Both the position numbers and the translations under genes were made by a program. The notes beneath the pieces are model-generated. The model saw only the letters and a program-made list of their open reading frames with translations, did not search any database and was not told the DNA's origin. 64,000 nt of DNA from Catenovulum sp. 2E275. GTDB lineage: Bacteria; Pseudomonadota; Gammaproteobacteria; Enterobacterales; Alteromonadaceae. Where the stretch lies: NCBI RefSeq assembly GCF_025515275.1, contig NZ_JAOPFU010000011.1:33452-97451 (forward strand). The letters are read 5' to 3'. Shown here one piece after another: positions 43,554 through 54,189 of the stretch. The stretch's first letter is position 1. Each line of letters opens with the position of its first letter.

Positions 43554-44918
43554 ATGGCAAAACTCCTCGTTGTAGATGACGATAAAGGCATTCAAAAACA
43601 ACTAAAATGGGGCCTGTCAGACTATGAGATCATTTTTGCAGATGACAAACAAAGTGCAATAGCACAACTAAGACGATTTGAACCACAAGTCGTTACCTTA
43701 GATTTAGGCTTACCACCCGATCCAGCTAATGCTTCTGAAGGTCTTGCCGCTTTAAAAGAAATTTTAACACTAGCTCCCAATACTAAAGTGATTGTTATTA
43801 CAGGTAATACAGATAAAGAGCATGCGTTAAAGTCGGTTGAGCTGGGCGCTTACGATTTTTACCAAAAGCCAATTGATGTTGAAACCTTAAATACAATTAT
43901 TCACCGCGCATTTAATTTAGTTGGTTTAGAAGAAGAAAACCGCAGGCTAGCAAAAGTGAATCCGGCATTAGGCGCGATTATAGGTAACAGCGACAGTATT
44001 TTAGCTGCGACTAAACGTGCTGAAAAAATTGCAAAAACCGAAATCACGACTCTTTTATTAGGTGAAAGCGGAACAGGTAAAGAGGTATTTGCCCGTAGTA
44101 TTCATAATCATAGTGATAGAGCTGATAAACCTTTTATTGCAATAAACTGTGCATCTATTCCTGAAAATTTATTAGAAAGTGAATTATTTGGTTATGAAAA
44201 AGGCGCATTTACTGGCGCAGCCAAAACCACCAAAGGTAAAATAGAAGTAGCTCAAGGTGGCACCCTATTCTTGGATGAAATTGGTGATATGCCATTGCCA
44301 TTACAGGCTAAAATGCTCAGATTTTTACAAGAAAGAGTGATTGAAAGGGTTGGCGGCCGTCAAGAAATTCCGGTCGATATTCGGGTTATTTGTGCCACCC
44401 ACAGAAACTTACAACAAATGTCTGTTGAACAAACTTTCAGAGAAGATTTATTTTACCGGGTTTCAGAATTAATTATTACCATTCCACCACTACGTGATCG
44501 TGGCAACGATGTATTGCTACTCGCCAAATCTTTTTTAGCTAGTTATAACGAGCAATTTAATAAATCAATTAAAGGCTTTAGTGATGACGCCAAAGAAGCC
44601 ATGCTAGCTCATAAATGGTCGGGTAATATTCGTGAGCTACAAAATAAGCTCAAATCAGCCGTTGTAATGGCTGACACAGCTTTTATTACATCTGACGATT
44701 TAGGTTTATTTGCACCAAATAGCCCTAAATTAAGTGATACCGGCTCACTCAATTTACGTGAAGTCAGAGAAAAAGCAGAGTCAACTGCGATCAGGCAAGC
44801 TTATAATTTAGCTGAACAAAATATGTCGAGAACGGCTGAATTGTTGGGTGTGACCAGACCCACTCTATATGCGATGATAGAAAAATATCAGTTAGAAGAT
44901 ATAAAACCTGCAAATTAA
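43554..44918 (+). CDS. prsR: PEP-CTERM-box sigma-54 response regulator PrsR
   Basis: 454 residues. Receiver domain with Asp50 (VTLDLGLPP) and Lys105; AAA+ domain with Walker A GESGTGKE (170-177) and the sigma-54 contact loop GAFTGA (217-222); C-terminal Fis-type helix-turn-helix (RTAELLGVTRPTLYAMIEKY). This is PrsR (TIGR02915). AAGGA lies 8 bases before the ATG. Its probable targets are the three sigma-54 promoters at 32.2, 33.6 and 41.3 kb. Confidence 0.92.
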   Translation: MAKLLVVDDDKGIQKQLKWGLSDYEIIFADDKQSAIAQLRRFEPQVVTLDLGLPPDPANASEGLAALKEILTLAPNTKVIVITGNTDKEHALKSVELGAYDFYQKPIDVETLNTIIHRAFNLVGLEEENRRLAKVNPALGAIIGNSDSILAATKRAEKIAKTEITTLLLGESGTGKEVFARSIHNHSDRADKPFIAINCASIPENLLESELFGYEKGAFTGAAKTTKGKIEVAQGGTLFLDEIGDMPLPLQAKMLRFLQERVIERVGGRQEIPVDIRVICATHRNLQQMSVEQTFREDLFYRVSELIITIPPLRDRGNDVLLLAKSFLASYNEQFNKSIKGFSDDAKEAMLAHKWSGNIRELQNKLKSAVVMADTAFITSDDLGLFAPNSPKLSDTGSLNLREVREKAESTAIRQAYNLAEQNMSRTAELLGVTRPTLYAMIEKYQLEDIKPAN

Positions 44919-44930
44919 TTTGCAGGTTTT
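44903..44930. terminator. 28-bp perfect palindrome terminator after prsR
   Basis: AAAACCTGCAAATT and AATTTGCAGGTTTT are exact reverse complements. The palindrome covers the last four codons and stop of prsR and ends in T4; A4 on the other side lets it serve the minus strand as well. Confidence 0.85.
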
Positions 44931-45017
44931 ATAAACGTTAAATAATCTGAACTGCGTATAAGAAATGTTGAAGCAAATTCCTCAACAACTGGATTTAAAA
45001 CACTAAACCTAGCTTAT

Positions 45018-45035
45018 TTTACGTTCCAACGAGGG
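45018..45035 (-). repeat. Short element shared with the region upstream of PEP-CTERM gene A
   Basis: Minus-strand CCCTCGTTGGAACGTAAA repeats the sequence at 32346-32366, where three extra bases separate the two halves. It lies between flanking AAACCTA and TTAGGTT arms in the convergent gap of prsR and cysC, so it may be a terminator or short intergenic repeat. Confidence 0.35.
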
Positions 45036-45044
45036 TTGTTTAGG

Positions 45045-45641
45045 TTAAATATATTGATGCTGCTTTAAATAAGCTAAAACAGTTTCAGCACACTCTTCAA
45101 TATTCAGTTCAGCTGTTTTAACCACAATTTCAGGGTTTTCCGGCGCTTCGTATGGCGAATCGATGCCAGTAAAATGTTTAATTTCTCCCTGACGGGCTTT
45201 TTTGTATAAGCCTTTTGGATCACGCTGCTCACACACCTCAATTGGCGTATCAATAAATACTTCAACAAACTCAGCATCACCAACTAAAGCTTTTACCATA
45301 GCTCGGTCTGCTCTAAATGGTGAAATAAAAGCTGTTAATACCAATAAACCAGAATCAATAAATAATTTACTGATTTCACCAATCCGGCGAATATTTTCAA
45401 TTCGGTCTTCATCAGTAAAAGTTAAATCTTTATTGATTCCGTGGCGAATATTATCACCGTCTAATAAATATGAATGGCAACCTGCCTCATACAACTTGCT
45501 CTCAACCGCATTCGCCACCGTAGACTTGCCTGAGCCACTTAATCCGGTAAACCATAAAATACAAGGGCGCTGATTTTTTTGTTCTGCGCGCTGAGCTTTA
45601 GTTACTTGGGTTGGATGCCAGACAATATTTTCGTTTTTCAT
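45045..45641 (-). CDS. cysC: Adenylylsulfate kinase
   Basis: 198 residues. Walker [10 protein letters not shown] at 33-41, [16 protein letters not shown] (about 60-75) and the lid with [23 protein letters not shown]. It phosphorylates APS to PAPS in the cytoplasm. Last gene of the cysD-DHH-cysN-SLC13-cysC run. PAPS feeds both sulfate reduction and the sulfotransferase at 18-19 kb. Confidence 0.95.
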   Translation of the reverse strand: MKNENIVWHPTQVTKAQRAEQKNQRPCILWFTGLSGSGKSTVANAVESKLYEAGCHSYLLDGDNIRHGINKDLTFTDEDRIENIRRIGEISKLFIDSGLLVLTAFISPFRADRAMVKALVGDAEFVEVFIDTPIEVCEQRDPKGLYKKARQGEIKHFTGIDSPYEAPENPEIVVKTAELNIEECAETVLAYLKQHQYI

Positions 45642-45652
45642 TTTTTAATACC

Positions 45653-47377
45653 TTAAAAAGGGAAAAAGTACGGGATCAGTAACGCCGTAACTATGATATA
45701 ACTAAACGATACAGGTAATCCAAAACGAATAAAATCGCTAAACTTATAACCACCTGTATTAAATACTAATAAATTGGTTTGATAACCATACGGGCTTAAA
45801 AAGCTCGCACTTGCGCCGACCGCTACCGCCATCACAAAAGTAAGTGATGAAACCCCAAAACTTTCAGCTAAGCCCATTGCAAGCGGGAACATGAGTGCAG
45901 CAGCAGCATTATTGGTGACTAGCTCGGTTAACAATACGGTTGCTAATAAAATGCCAATAAAAGCAAACCAGACAGATTTATCACTTAATAGTGAATGTAA
46001 ACCAGCCGCTAAACTATCGCTTAAACCAGATTGCATCATCGCCTCTGCCAAGGTAAGTGCTGCGGTAATAATCAACCATAAATCAAAAGGAAACAGATGT
46101 TTAAGCTCGGTTGTTTTAATTACCCGCCCCGCTAAGCAGGCGGCAATAAAAAATAATAAGCCTTCAAGCAAACTAACAATACCGGCAATTGCCAGCCCCA
46201 TCACGAGAGCAAATCCGACTAATACCAGATTATTAATTAAAAATGGCAGTGGCTGCTCAACTGTCATATCTGAGATCAGAAAAAAGTGTTTATCCAGATT
46301 TTTTCGGCTTTTAAAATCACGACCGGCTGCCAATAATAAGTTATCGCCTTCTTTTAACTGAACTTCACCTAATTTTCCCGGCACTTGTAAACCATTACGT
46401 TTTAAACCAACAACAGCGGCGTCAAACATAGCGCGGAATCCGGCTGACTTTAAGGTTTTACCAATTAAACTTGAGTGGCTGGCAATCACAACTTCAATCA
46501 AGTTGTCGCTCATTAACCCCGTGTGCTCTGCAAATAATTTAACACCGGGCAATGTTTGTAGCTCTTCAATGTGGCTAATATCACCACTGAATACTAATCT
46601 GTCATCGGCTTCAATAATATGAGTTGGCCTCACAGGGCTAATCGATTGCCCACGGCGAATAATTTCAACTAAAAAGAAGCTGTTTAAATTTCTCAGCTGG
46701 TTATCACTGACAGTTTTGCCAACCAAGGGCGAGTCGGGTTTAATTTTTACATCAACAAAATACTTTTTTTCATCCAGAGTAATTGGAATATTGGGCAGAC
46801 GATTTTTATTTAATAACATGGCCAATAAACCAAATATCACTAAACAAATGCCCACCGGAAAAAACTCAAAAAATCCAAGCGATGGATTACCTGAGTCCAT
46901 CCAAAAACTGTTTACCACCATATTGGTTGACGTACCCACCAAAGTGGTGGTGCCACCCAAAATAGCAGCATAGCTAAGCGGTAATAATAATTTGGAAGCA
47001 GCTATTTTATTCTGTTTTTTAATGGGCCGGATTAAAGCGGCAACCACAGCTGTATTATTTAAAAATGAAGATGCAAAAGCCGATAAGCCCGTTAATTTGA
47101 TTAAAGAGCGGGTTTCATTAGCTTCTAACGCATTGCGGGCAAACAGTTTTAATAACGAGGTGCGCTCTAAAGCTCTGGAAGCCAGCATAAGTGCAATTAA
47201 AGTGACAACGCCCGGATTTATCGCTTTATTAAGAGAGGTTTCAATACTCACAAGCTGGGCTGCAATTAAAGCCAGTAATGCAGCACTGAATATATGCGAC
47301 GCGCGCCAGCGAGAAAACACTAGCGCGGCAATAGTCGCAACAAAAATGGCCGCTACCGCGGCCTGTTGTATCAACAT
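45653..47377 (-). CDS. SLC13-family anion permease with RCK_C domains (probable sulfate transporter)
   Basis: 574 residues with membrane segments in two halves and two soluble RCK_C/TrkA-C domains at about 205-370. GGTTTLVGTSTNMVVNSF near 140-158 and ELVTNNAAAALMFP near 485-498 are the family NT-type signatures. The genes on both sides make APS and PAPS, so sulfate uptake is the natural role. It is the only transporter gene in the operon. No cysZ or ABC sulfate genes are in the window. Confidence 0.88.
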   Translation of the reverse strand: MLIQQAAVAAIFVATIAALVFSRWRASHIFSAALLALIAAQLVSIETSLNKAINPGVVTLIALMLASRALERTSLLKLFARNALEANETRSLIKLTGLSAFASSFLNNTAVVAALIRPIKKQNKIAASKLLLPLSYAAILGGTTTLVGTSTNMVVNSFWMDSGNPSLGFFEFFPVGICLVIFGLLAMLLNKNRLPNIPITLDEKKYFVDVKIKPDSPLVGKTVSDNQLRNLNSFFLVEIIRRGQSISPVRPTHIIEADDRLVFSGDISHIEELQTLPGVKLFAEHTGLMSDNLIEVVIASHSSLIGKTLKSAGFRAMFDAAVVGLKRNGLQVPGKLGEVQLKEGDNLLLAAGRDFKSRKNLDKHFFLISDMTVEQPLPFLINNLVLVGFALVMGLAIAGIVSLLEGLLFFIAACLAGRVIKTTELKHLFPFDLWLIITAALTLAEAMMQSGLSDSLAAGLHSLLSDKSVWFAFIGILLATVLLTELVTNNAAAALMFPLAMGLAESFGVSSLTFVMAVAVGASASFLSPYGYQTNLLVFNTGGYKFSDFIRFGLPVSFSYIIVTALLIPYFFPF

Positions 47378-47395
47378 ATAGCTCTTAGTCTGAAA

Positions 47396-48814
47396 TTATT
47401 TTTTCATTAACTGTGCTAAATCAATCGCTTGCCAATGTGGAAAATGCTTGCGAACTAATTGATTTAACTCAATTTCAAATTCAGAGAATTGCTTTTCAGA
47501 TGCTGAAGTTTCGATAGATTTCATCACCATACCGGCACCAACCGTTACGTTAGTCATACGGTCGATGACAATAAAGCTACCTAAACCAGGGTTATCGTCA
47601 TAACGTTCAGCAACTAATGGCGCATTAAACTGAACATCACACACCCCGATTTCGTTTAACGCTAACTCTTTAGCTTCTTCGTGCGCTAGGGTATTCACAT
47701 TAATGCGAAAATCAATTTCAGATACCTGACCACTGGTGGTTTTGGTGCCTAATTTAAAGTCATATAATTTGCCCGGTTGCATCGCATCTTCAGCCATCCA
47801 AACTACATGAGCTTGAACTGCTTGGGTAACAGATGGCAAATTATCACTGGCAACAATCACATCACCACGGCTAATGTCGATTTCATCTTCCAGCGTTAAA
47901 GTAACGGCCATAGGTGCAAATGCTTCATCGATTTCACCGTCAAAAGTATCGATTGATTTAACTTTTGAAGTTTTACCAGATGGCATAGCTGTGATGGCAT
48001 CACCTTTACGCACAACACCAGATGCAATTGTACCGGCAAAACCACGATAGTTTAGGTTAGGACGGTTAACATACTGTACTGGCATGCGGAAGTCAGAGAA
48101 GTTTCTGTCTGCAACAATTTGTACACCTTCTAATAATTCCATTAAAGTTTCACCTTTAAACCAAGGTGCACTTTCGCTGCGGGTTACTACGTTATCACCT
48201 TTTAAAGCCGACATAGGTACAAAGCGAATATCAGGAATATTTAACTCTTGAGCAAAGTTTAAGTAGTCTTCTTTAATTTTGTTATAAACGTCTTCGCTGT
48301 AATCAACTAAATCCATTTTGTTTACAGCAACCACAACGTGTTTAATGCCCAATAAAGAAACAATAAAACTATGGCGTTTAGTTTGTGTTTTCACTCCTGA
48401 ACGCGCATCAATCAAAATAATCGCTAAATCACAGGTTGAAGCACCAGTTGCCATGTTACGTGTGTATTGTTCATGTCCTGGGGTATCTGCAATAATAAAT
48501 TTGCGCTTTGACGTTGAGAAATAACGATAAGCAACATCAATTGTAATCCCTTGCTCACGCTCTGACTGTAAACCGTCAACTAATAACGCTAAATCAACTT
48601 CATCGCCTGTTGTACCCGACTTTTTACTGTCTTGAGTAATAGCTGCCAGTTGATCTTCATAAATCATTTTTGAGTCATGTAATAAACGACCAATTAAGGT
48701 ACTTTTACCGTCGTCTACACTACCGCACGTTAAAAAACGAAGTAATTCTTTGTTTTCGTGCTCTTTAAGATACGCCAGTATATCTTTCTCAATCAGCTCA
48801 GATTGATGTGACAT
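47396..48814 (-). CDS. cysN: Sulfate adenylyltransferase subunit 1 (GTPase)
   Basis: 472 residues. G1 GSVDDGKST (31-39), G3 DTPGHEQY (110-117) and G4 NKMD (165-168), followed by elongation-factor-like domains. It couples GTP hydrolysis to APS synthesis by CysD. No C-terminal CysC fusion; the kinase is separate. A DHH phosphoesterase gene lies between it and cysD, 11 bases upstream. Confidence 0.96.
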   Translation of the reverse strand: MSHQSELIEKDILAYLKEHENKELLRFLTCGSVDDGKSTLIGRLLHDSKMIYEDQLAAITQDSKKSGTTGDEVDLALLVDGLQSEREQGITIDVAYRYFSTSKRKFIIADTPGHEQYTRNMATGASTCDLAIILIDARSGVKTQTKRHSFIVSLLGIKHVVVAVNKMDLVDYSEDVYNKIKEDYLNFAQELNIPDIRFVPMSALKGDNVVTRSESAPWFKGETLMELLEGVQIVADRNFSDFRMPVQYVNRPNLNYRGFAGTIASGVVRKGDAITAMPSGKTSKVKSIDTFDGEIDEAFAPMAVTLTLEDEIDISRGDVIVASDNLPSVTQAVQAHVVWMAEDAMQPGKLYDFKLGTKTTSGQVSEIDFRINVNTLAHEEAKELALNEIGVCDVQFNAPLVAERYDDNPGLGSFIVIDRMTNVTVGAGMVMKSIETSASEKQFSEFEIELNQLVRKHFPHWQAIDLAQLMKK

Positions 48815-48825
48815 AAGAAATCCTC

Positions 48826-49800
48826 TTAAACTGTAAATTGCTGATCAAATTCAGCAAAAAATCTTTGTAATTCGTTATCAGCAAGCTGGTTAATTCCTGC
48901 TGCCGCTTTTCGGCCACCGCCGGTTTCAAATTTCATGCAAAGCTCATCTGCGCCACTGGCTCTTTGTTTAGGTGCCCGAACAGATACCAGATATCCTGAA
49001 TCTGATAACTCGGTTAATACTGCATGAGCCAATTCTGGTGCCTGATTAGCAAGATCATTACCCCAAACGCCAGACACTCGTCTTGCCCATGGCTGATTTG
49101 GTAATAAAAAAACTTTGCCAGCCTGACTTTGGTGAATTAATTTTGCGTTTTGAGCTTTATCCATATCAGCCTGATAATTGGCAATAAGCTGCTGATAAAT
49201 TTTAGCTTGTTGCTCAATCAGAGTTAATGGATCAGCAAACGCCACCAGCAAACGAAATAGTTCAGCCGGATGAATATGTAAATCCTGCTCATTTGCACCA
49301 TAGCCGTTATAGTTAATTGCTATGCCTAATAACTTTAATTGCTCAGTTTGGGTTTGAGTTAACCCAACAGACTCAGCTAAAGCTTGTGCAACTTGAATCA
49401 GATTATCGCCAAATGCAGCGGTAATAGCCCAATTTACATACTTACCATTTAAATAATGGTTAATCAGCAAAGCCGTACAGGTGTCAGCACTAGTGTCAAT
49501 TAAAGCGGTTAAGTTTTCATGTTGCGGAATATCACCGGCAAAATGATGATCGCAATAAAATACATTGGCACCTTTGGCTAAAGCTGTTTCTAACTCAGCT
49601 TTATTTTTATCCATCGAGATATCTAATACAGTGATTTGATCACCTGTTTCAACTGTCAATTTCTTTAACAGTTTAATATCTCGTTTTACACCTGTTACCA
49701 ATTCAGTTTGCTTAGGTTCAGCCAATCTGAGCTGAATCAATGCGCAAATACCATCGGCATCGCCATTAAATAAGTCAAACTGTCGAGCGCTTAATTGCAT
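48826..49800 (-). CDS. DHH family phosphoesterase inside the cys operon
   Basis: 324 residues. Metal-binding motifs are [10 protein letters not shown] (11-20), TVLDISMD (57-64), YCDHHF (82-87) and AAFGDN. The C-terminal DHHA1 motif reads GGGRKAAAG rather than the usual GGGH, so one substrate residue is changed. Related NrnA-type enzymes hydrolyse pAp, the by-product of PAPS use. Position between cysN and cysD makes pAp hydrolysis a reasonable inference. An exonuclease or other phosphoesterase role is possible. Confidence 0.8.
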   Translation of the reverse strand: MQLSARQFDLFNGDADGICALIQLRLAEPKQTELVTGVKRDIKLLKKLTVETGDQITVLDISMDKNKAELETALAKGANVFYCDHHFAGDIPQHENLTALIDTSADTCTALLINHYLNGKYVNWAITAAFGDNLIQVAQALAESVGLTQTQTEQLKLLGIAINYNGYGANEQDLHIHPAELFRLLVAFADPLTLIEQQAKIYQQLIANYQADMDKAQNAKLIHQSQAGKVFLLPNQPWARRVSGVWGNDLANQAPELAHAVLTELSDSGYLVSVRAPKQRASGADELCMKFETGGGRKAAAGINQLADNELQRFFAEFDQQFTV

Positions 49801-49824
49801 TGCTTAATCCTTTAAAATCAAAGT

Positions 49825-50733
49825 TTAGAAATAACCTTCGATTTTCTTTTTCTCCATTGAACCCGATGAATCGCTGTCAATCACTCGACCCTGACGCTCA
49901 GAAGTAGTCGCCAGTAACATTTCCTGAATAATCTCTGGCAGTGTTGCAGCTTCTGAATTAATAGCACCAGTTAGCGGATAACAGCCTAATGTTCTGAAAC
50001 GAACCATTTCCATCTTAGGTTTTTCACCCGGCTCTAATGGCATACGTTCATCGTCAACCATGATCTTAACGCCGTCACGCTCAACAACCGGACGCTCTTT
50101 AGCATAATAAAGCGGAACTAATTCGATGTTTTCTAGGTAGATATACTGCCAAATATCTAATTCAGTCCAGTTTGATAATGGGAATACACGAATGCTTTCA
50201 CCTTTATCAATTTTACTGTTGTATAAGTTCCAAAGTTCAGGACGTTGGTTTTTAGGATCCCATCTGTGGTTTTTATCGCGGAACGAATAAACACGCTCTT
50301 TAGCACGTGATTTTTCTTCGTCACGACGTGCACCACCAAAAGCGGCATCAAAACCATATTTATTTAAAGCTTGCTTTAAACCTTGGGTTTTCATGATGTC
50401 GGTATGTTTTGAACTACCGTGCGTAAACGGGCTGATGTTCATCGCTAAACCTTCCGGGTTTTGATGGACTAATAAATCAAATCCGTATTCTTTAGCTAAA
50501 CGATCACGAAACTCAATCATCTCACGGAATTTCCACGTTGTATCCACGTGCAATAAAGGAAATGGTAATTTCGCAGGGTAAAAAGCTTTACGCGCTAAAT
50601 GTAATAAAACAGATGAATCTTTACCAATTGAGTACAGCATAACTGGGTTATCAAACTCAGCTACAACCTCACGGATAATATGAATTGATTCAGCTTCAAG
50701 CTGTTTTAAGTGAGTTAATCTATGTTCTAACAT
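49825..50733 (-). CDS. cysD: Sulfate adenylyltransferase subunit 2
   Basis: 302 residues. PP-loop SIGKDSS at 35-41 and the conserved [13 protein letters not shown] near 156-168, ending [11 protein letters not shown]. It is the catalytic subunit that makes APS from sulfate and ATP. It is first in the operon, so the promoter lies in 50734-50829. Confidence 0.96.
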   Translation of the reverse strand: MLEHRLTHLKQLEAESIHIIREVVAEFDNPVMLYSIGKDSSVLLHLARKAFYPAKLPFPLLHVDTTWKFREMIEFRDRLAKEYGFDLLVHQNPEGLAMNISPFTHGSSKHTDIMKTQGLKQALNKYGFDAAFGGARRDEEKSRAKERVYSFRDKNHRWDPKNQRPELWNLYNSKIDKGESIRVFPLSNWTELDIWQYIYLENIELVPLYYAKERPVVERDGVKIMVDDERMPLEPGEKPKMEMVRFRTLGCYPLTGAINSEAATLPEIIQEMLLATTSERQGRVIDSDSSGSMEKKKIEGYF

Positions 50734-50776
50734 GGTACTCGCTTCTATAAATCAGAGTTTATCGGTGAATATATGC

Positions 50777-50795
50777 TTAGAATAAAGCATTCTAA
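50777..50795. promoter_or_regulatory. Inverted repeat upstream of cysD
   Basis: TTAGAAT and ATTCTAA with a 5-base spacer, 44-62 bases before the cysD start. It may be an operator for a sulfur regulator. I cannot assign it to CysB. Confidence 0.35.
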
Positions 50796-50829
50796 CTATA
50801 TTCCATAATCAAAATCGTTATTTGATATG

Positions 50830-53800
50830 TTAATTTTGTAGATTCTCGCTATTTTCTGCCAATGCTCGTTCAATTAAAACTTCTAATTGAGAAAATTTGA
50901 TTGGTTTTTCTAAGTATGCATAAATACCTGCAGCCCTTGCTGTAACTTCATTTACATTTGCACTATAGCCCGTACATAAAATTACAGGCAGGTTAATTCC
51001 TTTGGCAAATAGTTTTTTTGCTAGCTCCAATCCACTTAAATTAGGCATAGTCTGATCGGTAATAATCAGATCAACTTTATCTTTAGTATTAGCTAAGTAT
51101 TGATAAGCTTGCTCACTATCACATAAGAATTGGGCCTGATAACCTTTCAATGTCAGTTTTTTTGCAATTAGTTTCGCGATAGCTTCTTCATCATCAATAA
51201 TAAAAATATTTGACTGTGAATGGACAACCTCAGGGTAGTCCTTTGAAAAACTGCTATCATTTGTTTTCACAACATATTTAAGTGGCTTAAAAGGTAAAAA
51301 TAATTCAAAACAACTCCCCTTCATTGGCTCTGATTCAACTTGAATATGCCCGCCTAATTGATGCACTATCCCATGCACAATCGAAAGCCCCATTCCAGTT
51401 CCTTCACCTAAACCTTTCGAAGTAAAGTAAGGGTCAAATATTTTTTTCAAATTATCAGCAGAAATCCCTTTACCATTGTCACTGACTTTAATACGTAGAT
51501 AGTCTTGAATCGCATTTTCATGACATGATGAACAAGTTACAATTTGCTGGTTAACTATTTCTGATTCTACTTTAATCCAGCCTTTATCAGAAACAGCATC
51601 TTTAGCATTGATAGCCAAATTAATTAATAATTGTTGGAATTGGACAGGATCTACCGTCAGTAAGGCATCCGCTTTATTAATAAAAATCATATCAATAGAA
51701 GAAGGAATTAGAGGCCGGATAATAGCTTTAGTTTCTGACATCAATTTTTCAGCTGAAATATCTTTAAGCCTTTGAGTATCTTTACGACTAAATACCATCA
51801 TTTGTTTAATTAAATCTCTAGCTCGTTCACCTGATTGGATAATTTGCTCTAAATAAGGTGGTACACGATCTGCTCTTCCCATATCTATTGTATCTGATAC
51901 CAACTCAGCATAACCTAAAATAGAAGCAAGAATATTATTAAAATCATGAGCTATCCCACCGGTTAATTGACCAATAGCTTCCATTTTTTGAGCATGGCGC
52001 AGCTGAGATTCTAATACCGTTTTTTCATGTTCTGCTTGCTTAATTTGAGATATATCGGAAATCGTACCAGATAAATAAACAAATTTATCCGCCTCTTTAA
52101 TAGCCTGCCCACGAGCCCTTAGCCAAACCTCTGTTTGATCTAAACGAACAGCTCTAAATTCAAGATCAAAAGGATCTCCATAAACCAAATGGGCTTGAAC
52201 TAAGTTGATAAAACGATCTACATCACTTTTGTGGATAGCATTATCCCATTTGTGATTATCTTGCTTAGCTAATAACTGAGCATGTTCTTTTTCATAACCT
52301 AAAATTTCCCAGTATCTTGCATTCCAATGTAAATGATTGTGCACCATATCCCAGTCAAATGTCGCATCAGATGTACCCTCAATGACTCTTCTAAACCTTT
52401 GCTCACTGGCTTTTAATTTATTTTCAAATTCAATCTGATCAGAAATATCTCTAAATAAATAAACAAAACCAACCACCTCACCATTCTGTACAATTGAACT
52501 AACTCGGCAGTCAACAGGTAAGCGACTTCCATCTTGGCAAGCAAACCAAGCTTTTGCAGTACCTGAAATTTGTTTTATTTTGCTATTTGAAGCATTTTCA
52601 GTCTCAAATAGTAAGCTTTGAATTGGTGTTTGCTTGAGCTCTTGTTCACTATAACCAAGCATATTTAAACTTGCTTGGTTATATAAAGTTACATAACCTG
52701 CCAAATCAACGCTAATAATACCATCATGAGCACTTTGAATAATTAAGTCTCGATATTCTTTTTCTTTCTCTATCGCAGCTTTTTGTTGTAACTTTTGACT
52801 GGTTATATCAGAAATCAATACTAAAATAGTTTGATTTTCATCTAATACTTGCGGAAAAAACTTCACTGATAAGTACTTTTTTTCGCCATCATCCATTTCA
52901 TAATAAAATTCCATCTCCTCATTTTGATGGTATTTTTTTATTTTATTTAGTAAAACAAAAAATTCATCTTTTGTTGAAGAAGGCAATTTACTAAATAATG
53001 AAGCTGGAGAATTAACTTCATCGGGAAATAAAGCGTAGATAAATTCAAAACCACTATGCCAAATTAATTTCTGTTCATATAGCGTAAGCTCTATACACGC
53101 AACTTGAGATAAATCTTGTACATGCAATAGACGGGTCCGGTGACGTAAAATATTTAGCTGCTTAGCTTTGAGCTTATTTTTACTTACCGTAATAACTAAC
53201 AAGAGAGCAAGCATCACAGCAACAGCAAAAAAAACAATAATAGCAATACCTGATTGTATTTTTTCTAAAGATTCATTAATGCTTGCTTTGGGTGTGCTTA
53301 AAACAACGCCGTAATGAAATTTATTATTCCATTGCCGAGCAAACATTTTATCTTTAATTTCAAATATTTTTTCGGGATTGCCTGTAGCATCGACTAAATT
53401 ACGGTGAATCACACTAGTCGTCAAAGTATCAAATTCAAGAGAAAGGATTTCCTGATTATACTTATCAAATAAAACGACATTACTATCTGCTGATAATCTT
53501 GCATTTTTTAGAATATTCAAAAATCTAGGTTTTACATTCAAACTAAGCGTTAAAACTGCAATGATTTTACCTTGTTCAATCAAAGGCACACCAAAATAAC
53601 TTGAAACAGAGTAATCGAATTCCGTATGCTGCGCTTGAACTGGTTTAGAAGTAACGATTAAACCACCTGCGAATCCTTGTTGCATTTGATGTAACCAATC
53701 ATCAAAACCAGGATGATTGAATAAGTAATCATCTTTAGTTCCTTCAGCAGACCAAATTAATTCTCCATCCGGTGAAAATAAATAAGAATTTTGATAGCTA

Positions 53801-54135
53801 GGGTCAGCTAAAACACCATTTTCAATCAAAAAAGCAAAATAATGCATTTCAGATATGCTGACATTGACCGAGTTTTTTTCTTGAGTATTCGCAACTTGCT
53901 TTTTAGCAAATTCAAATACAAGAGGGTGGCTTGTCCAAATACCTAATTCTTGAATTTCCTGTTGGATTAAATCCTGAATTTGTGAATCAACCAATCCAGC
54001 TTGAGCTAACATTAATTGTTGTTTTTCTTGTCTGAAATAATCAGTTAGATGAGATTGAACTAAATAAGAAAATCCGAGTAAACAAGTTACTCCTATTAAA
54101 AAACAAAGAAAAAACCAGCGTCCTACTGTATTCAT
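50830..54135 (-). CDS. Hybrid sensor histidine kinase/response regulator
   Basis: 1101 residues. Transmembrane helices at about 6-26 and 296-317 flank a periplasmic Cache-like sensor (30-290). Three PAS-type regions follow (about 335-445, 460-570, 580-700), then H box GGIAHDFNNILAS with His730, an ATPase domain with GEGTGMGLSIVHG, and a C-terminal receiver with Asp1027 in ITDQTMP. No regulator gene is adjacent. It is divergent from rsmC. Ligand unknown. Confidence 0.88.
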   Translation of the reverse strand: MNTVGRWFFLCFLIGVTCLLGFSYLVQSHLTDYFRQEKQQLMLAQAGLVDSQIQDLIQQEIQELGIWTSHPLVFEFAKKQVANTQEKNSVNVSISEMHYFAFLIENGVLADPSYQNSYLFSPDGELIWSAEGTKDDYLFNHPGFDDWLHQMQQGFAGGLIVTSKPVQAQHTEFDYSVSSYFGVPLIEQGKIIAVLTLSLNVKPRFLNILKNARLSADSNVVLFDKYNQEILSLEFDTLTTSVIHRNLVDATGNPEKIFEIKDKMFARQWNNKFHYGVVLSTPKASINESLEKIQSGIAIIVFFAVAVMLALLLVITVSKNKLKAKQLNILRHRTRLLHVQDLSQVACIELTLYEQKLIWHSGFEFIYALFPDEVNSPASLFSKLPSSTKDEFFVLLNKIKKYHQNEEMEFYYEMDDGEKKYLSVKFFPQVLDENQTILVLISDITSQKLQQKAAIEKEKEYRDLIIQSAHDGIISVDLAGYVTLYNQASLNMLGYSEQELKQTPIQSLLFETENASNSKIKQISGTAKAWFACQDGSRLPVDCRVSSIVQNGEVVGFVYLFRDISDQIEFENKLKASEQRFRRVIEGTSDATFDWDMVHNHLHWNARYWEILGYEKEHAQLLAKQDNHKWDNAIHKSDVDRFINLVQAHLVYGDPFDLEFRAVRLDQTEVWLRARGQAIKEADKFVYLSGTISDISQIKQAEHEKTVLESQLRHAQKMEAIGQLTGGIAHDFNNILASILGYAELVSDTIDMGRADRVPPYLEQIIQSGERARDLIKQMMVFSRKDTQRLKDISAEKLMSETKAIIRPLIPSSIDMIFINKADALLTVDPVQFQQLLINLAINAKDAVSDKGWIKVESEIVNQQIVTCSSCHENAIQDYLRIKVSDNGKGISADNLKKIFDPYFTSKGLGEGTGMGLSIVHGIVHQLGGHIQVESEPMKGSCFELFLPFKPLKYVVKTNDSSFSKDYPEVVHSQSNIFIIDDEEAIAKLIAKKLTLKGYQAQFLCDSEQAYQYLANTKDKVDLIITDQTMPNLSGLELAKKLFAKGINLPVILCTGYSANVNEVTARAAGIYAYLEKPIKFSQLEVLIERALAENSENLQN

Positions 54136-54189
54136 GAATATAATACCGTTATTGTTATGATTGTATTTAACAAAGGCCTAGAAAGAAAA

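Noticed and set aside
45891..46361. 156-codon open frame antisense to the SLC13 permease
   Set aside because: It lies wholly opposite a well-supported gene, has no ribosome-binding site and shows no domain; it is a shadow frame. The same applies to 46992-47381, 62567-62992 and 60973-61335.
50777..50795. CysB binding site upstream of cysD
   Set aside because: An inverted repeat exists, but it does not fit the T-N11-A form expected of LysR-type sites, so I list it only as a candidate operator.
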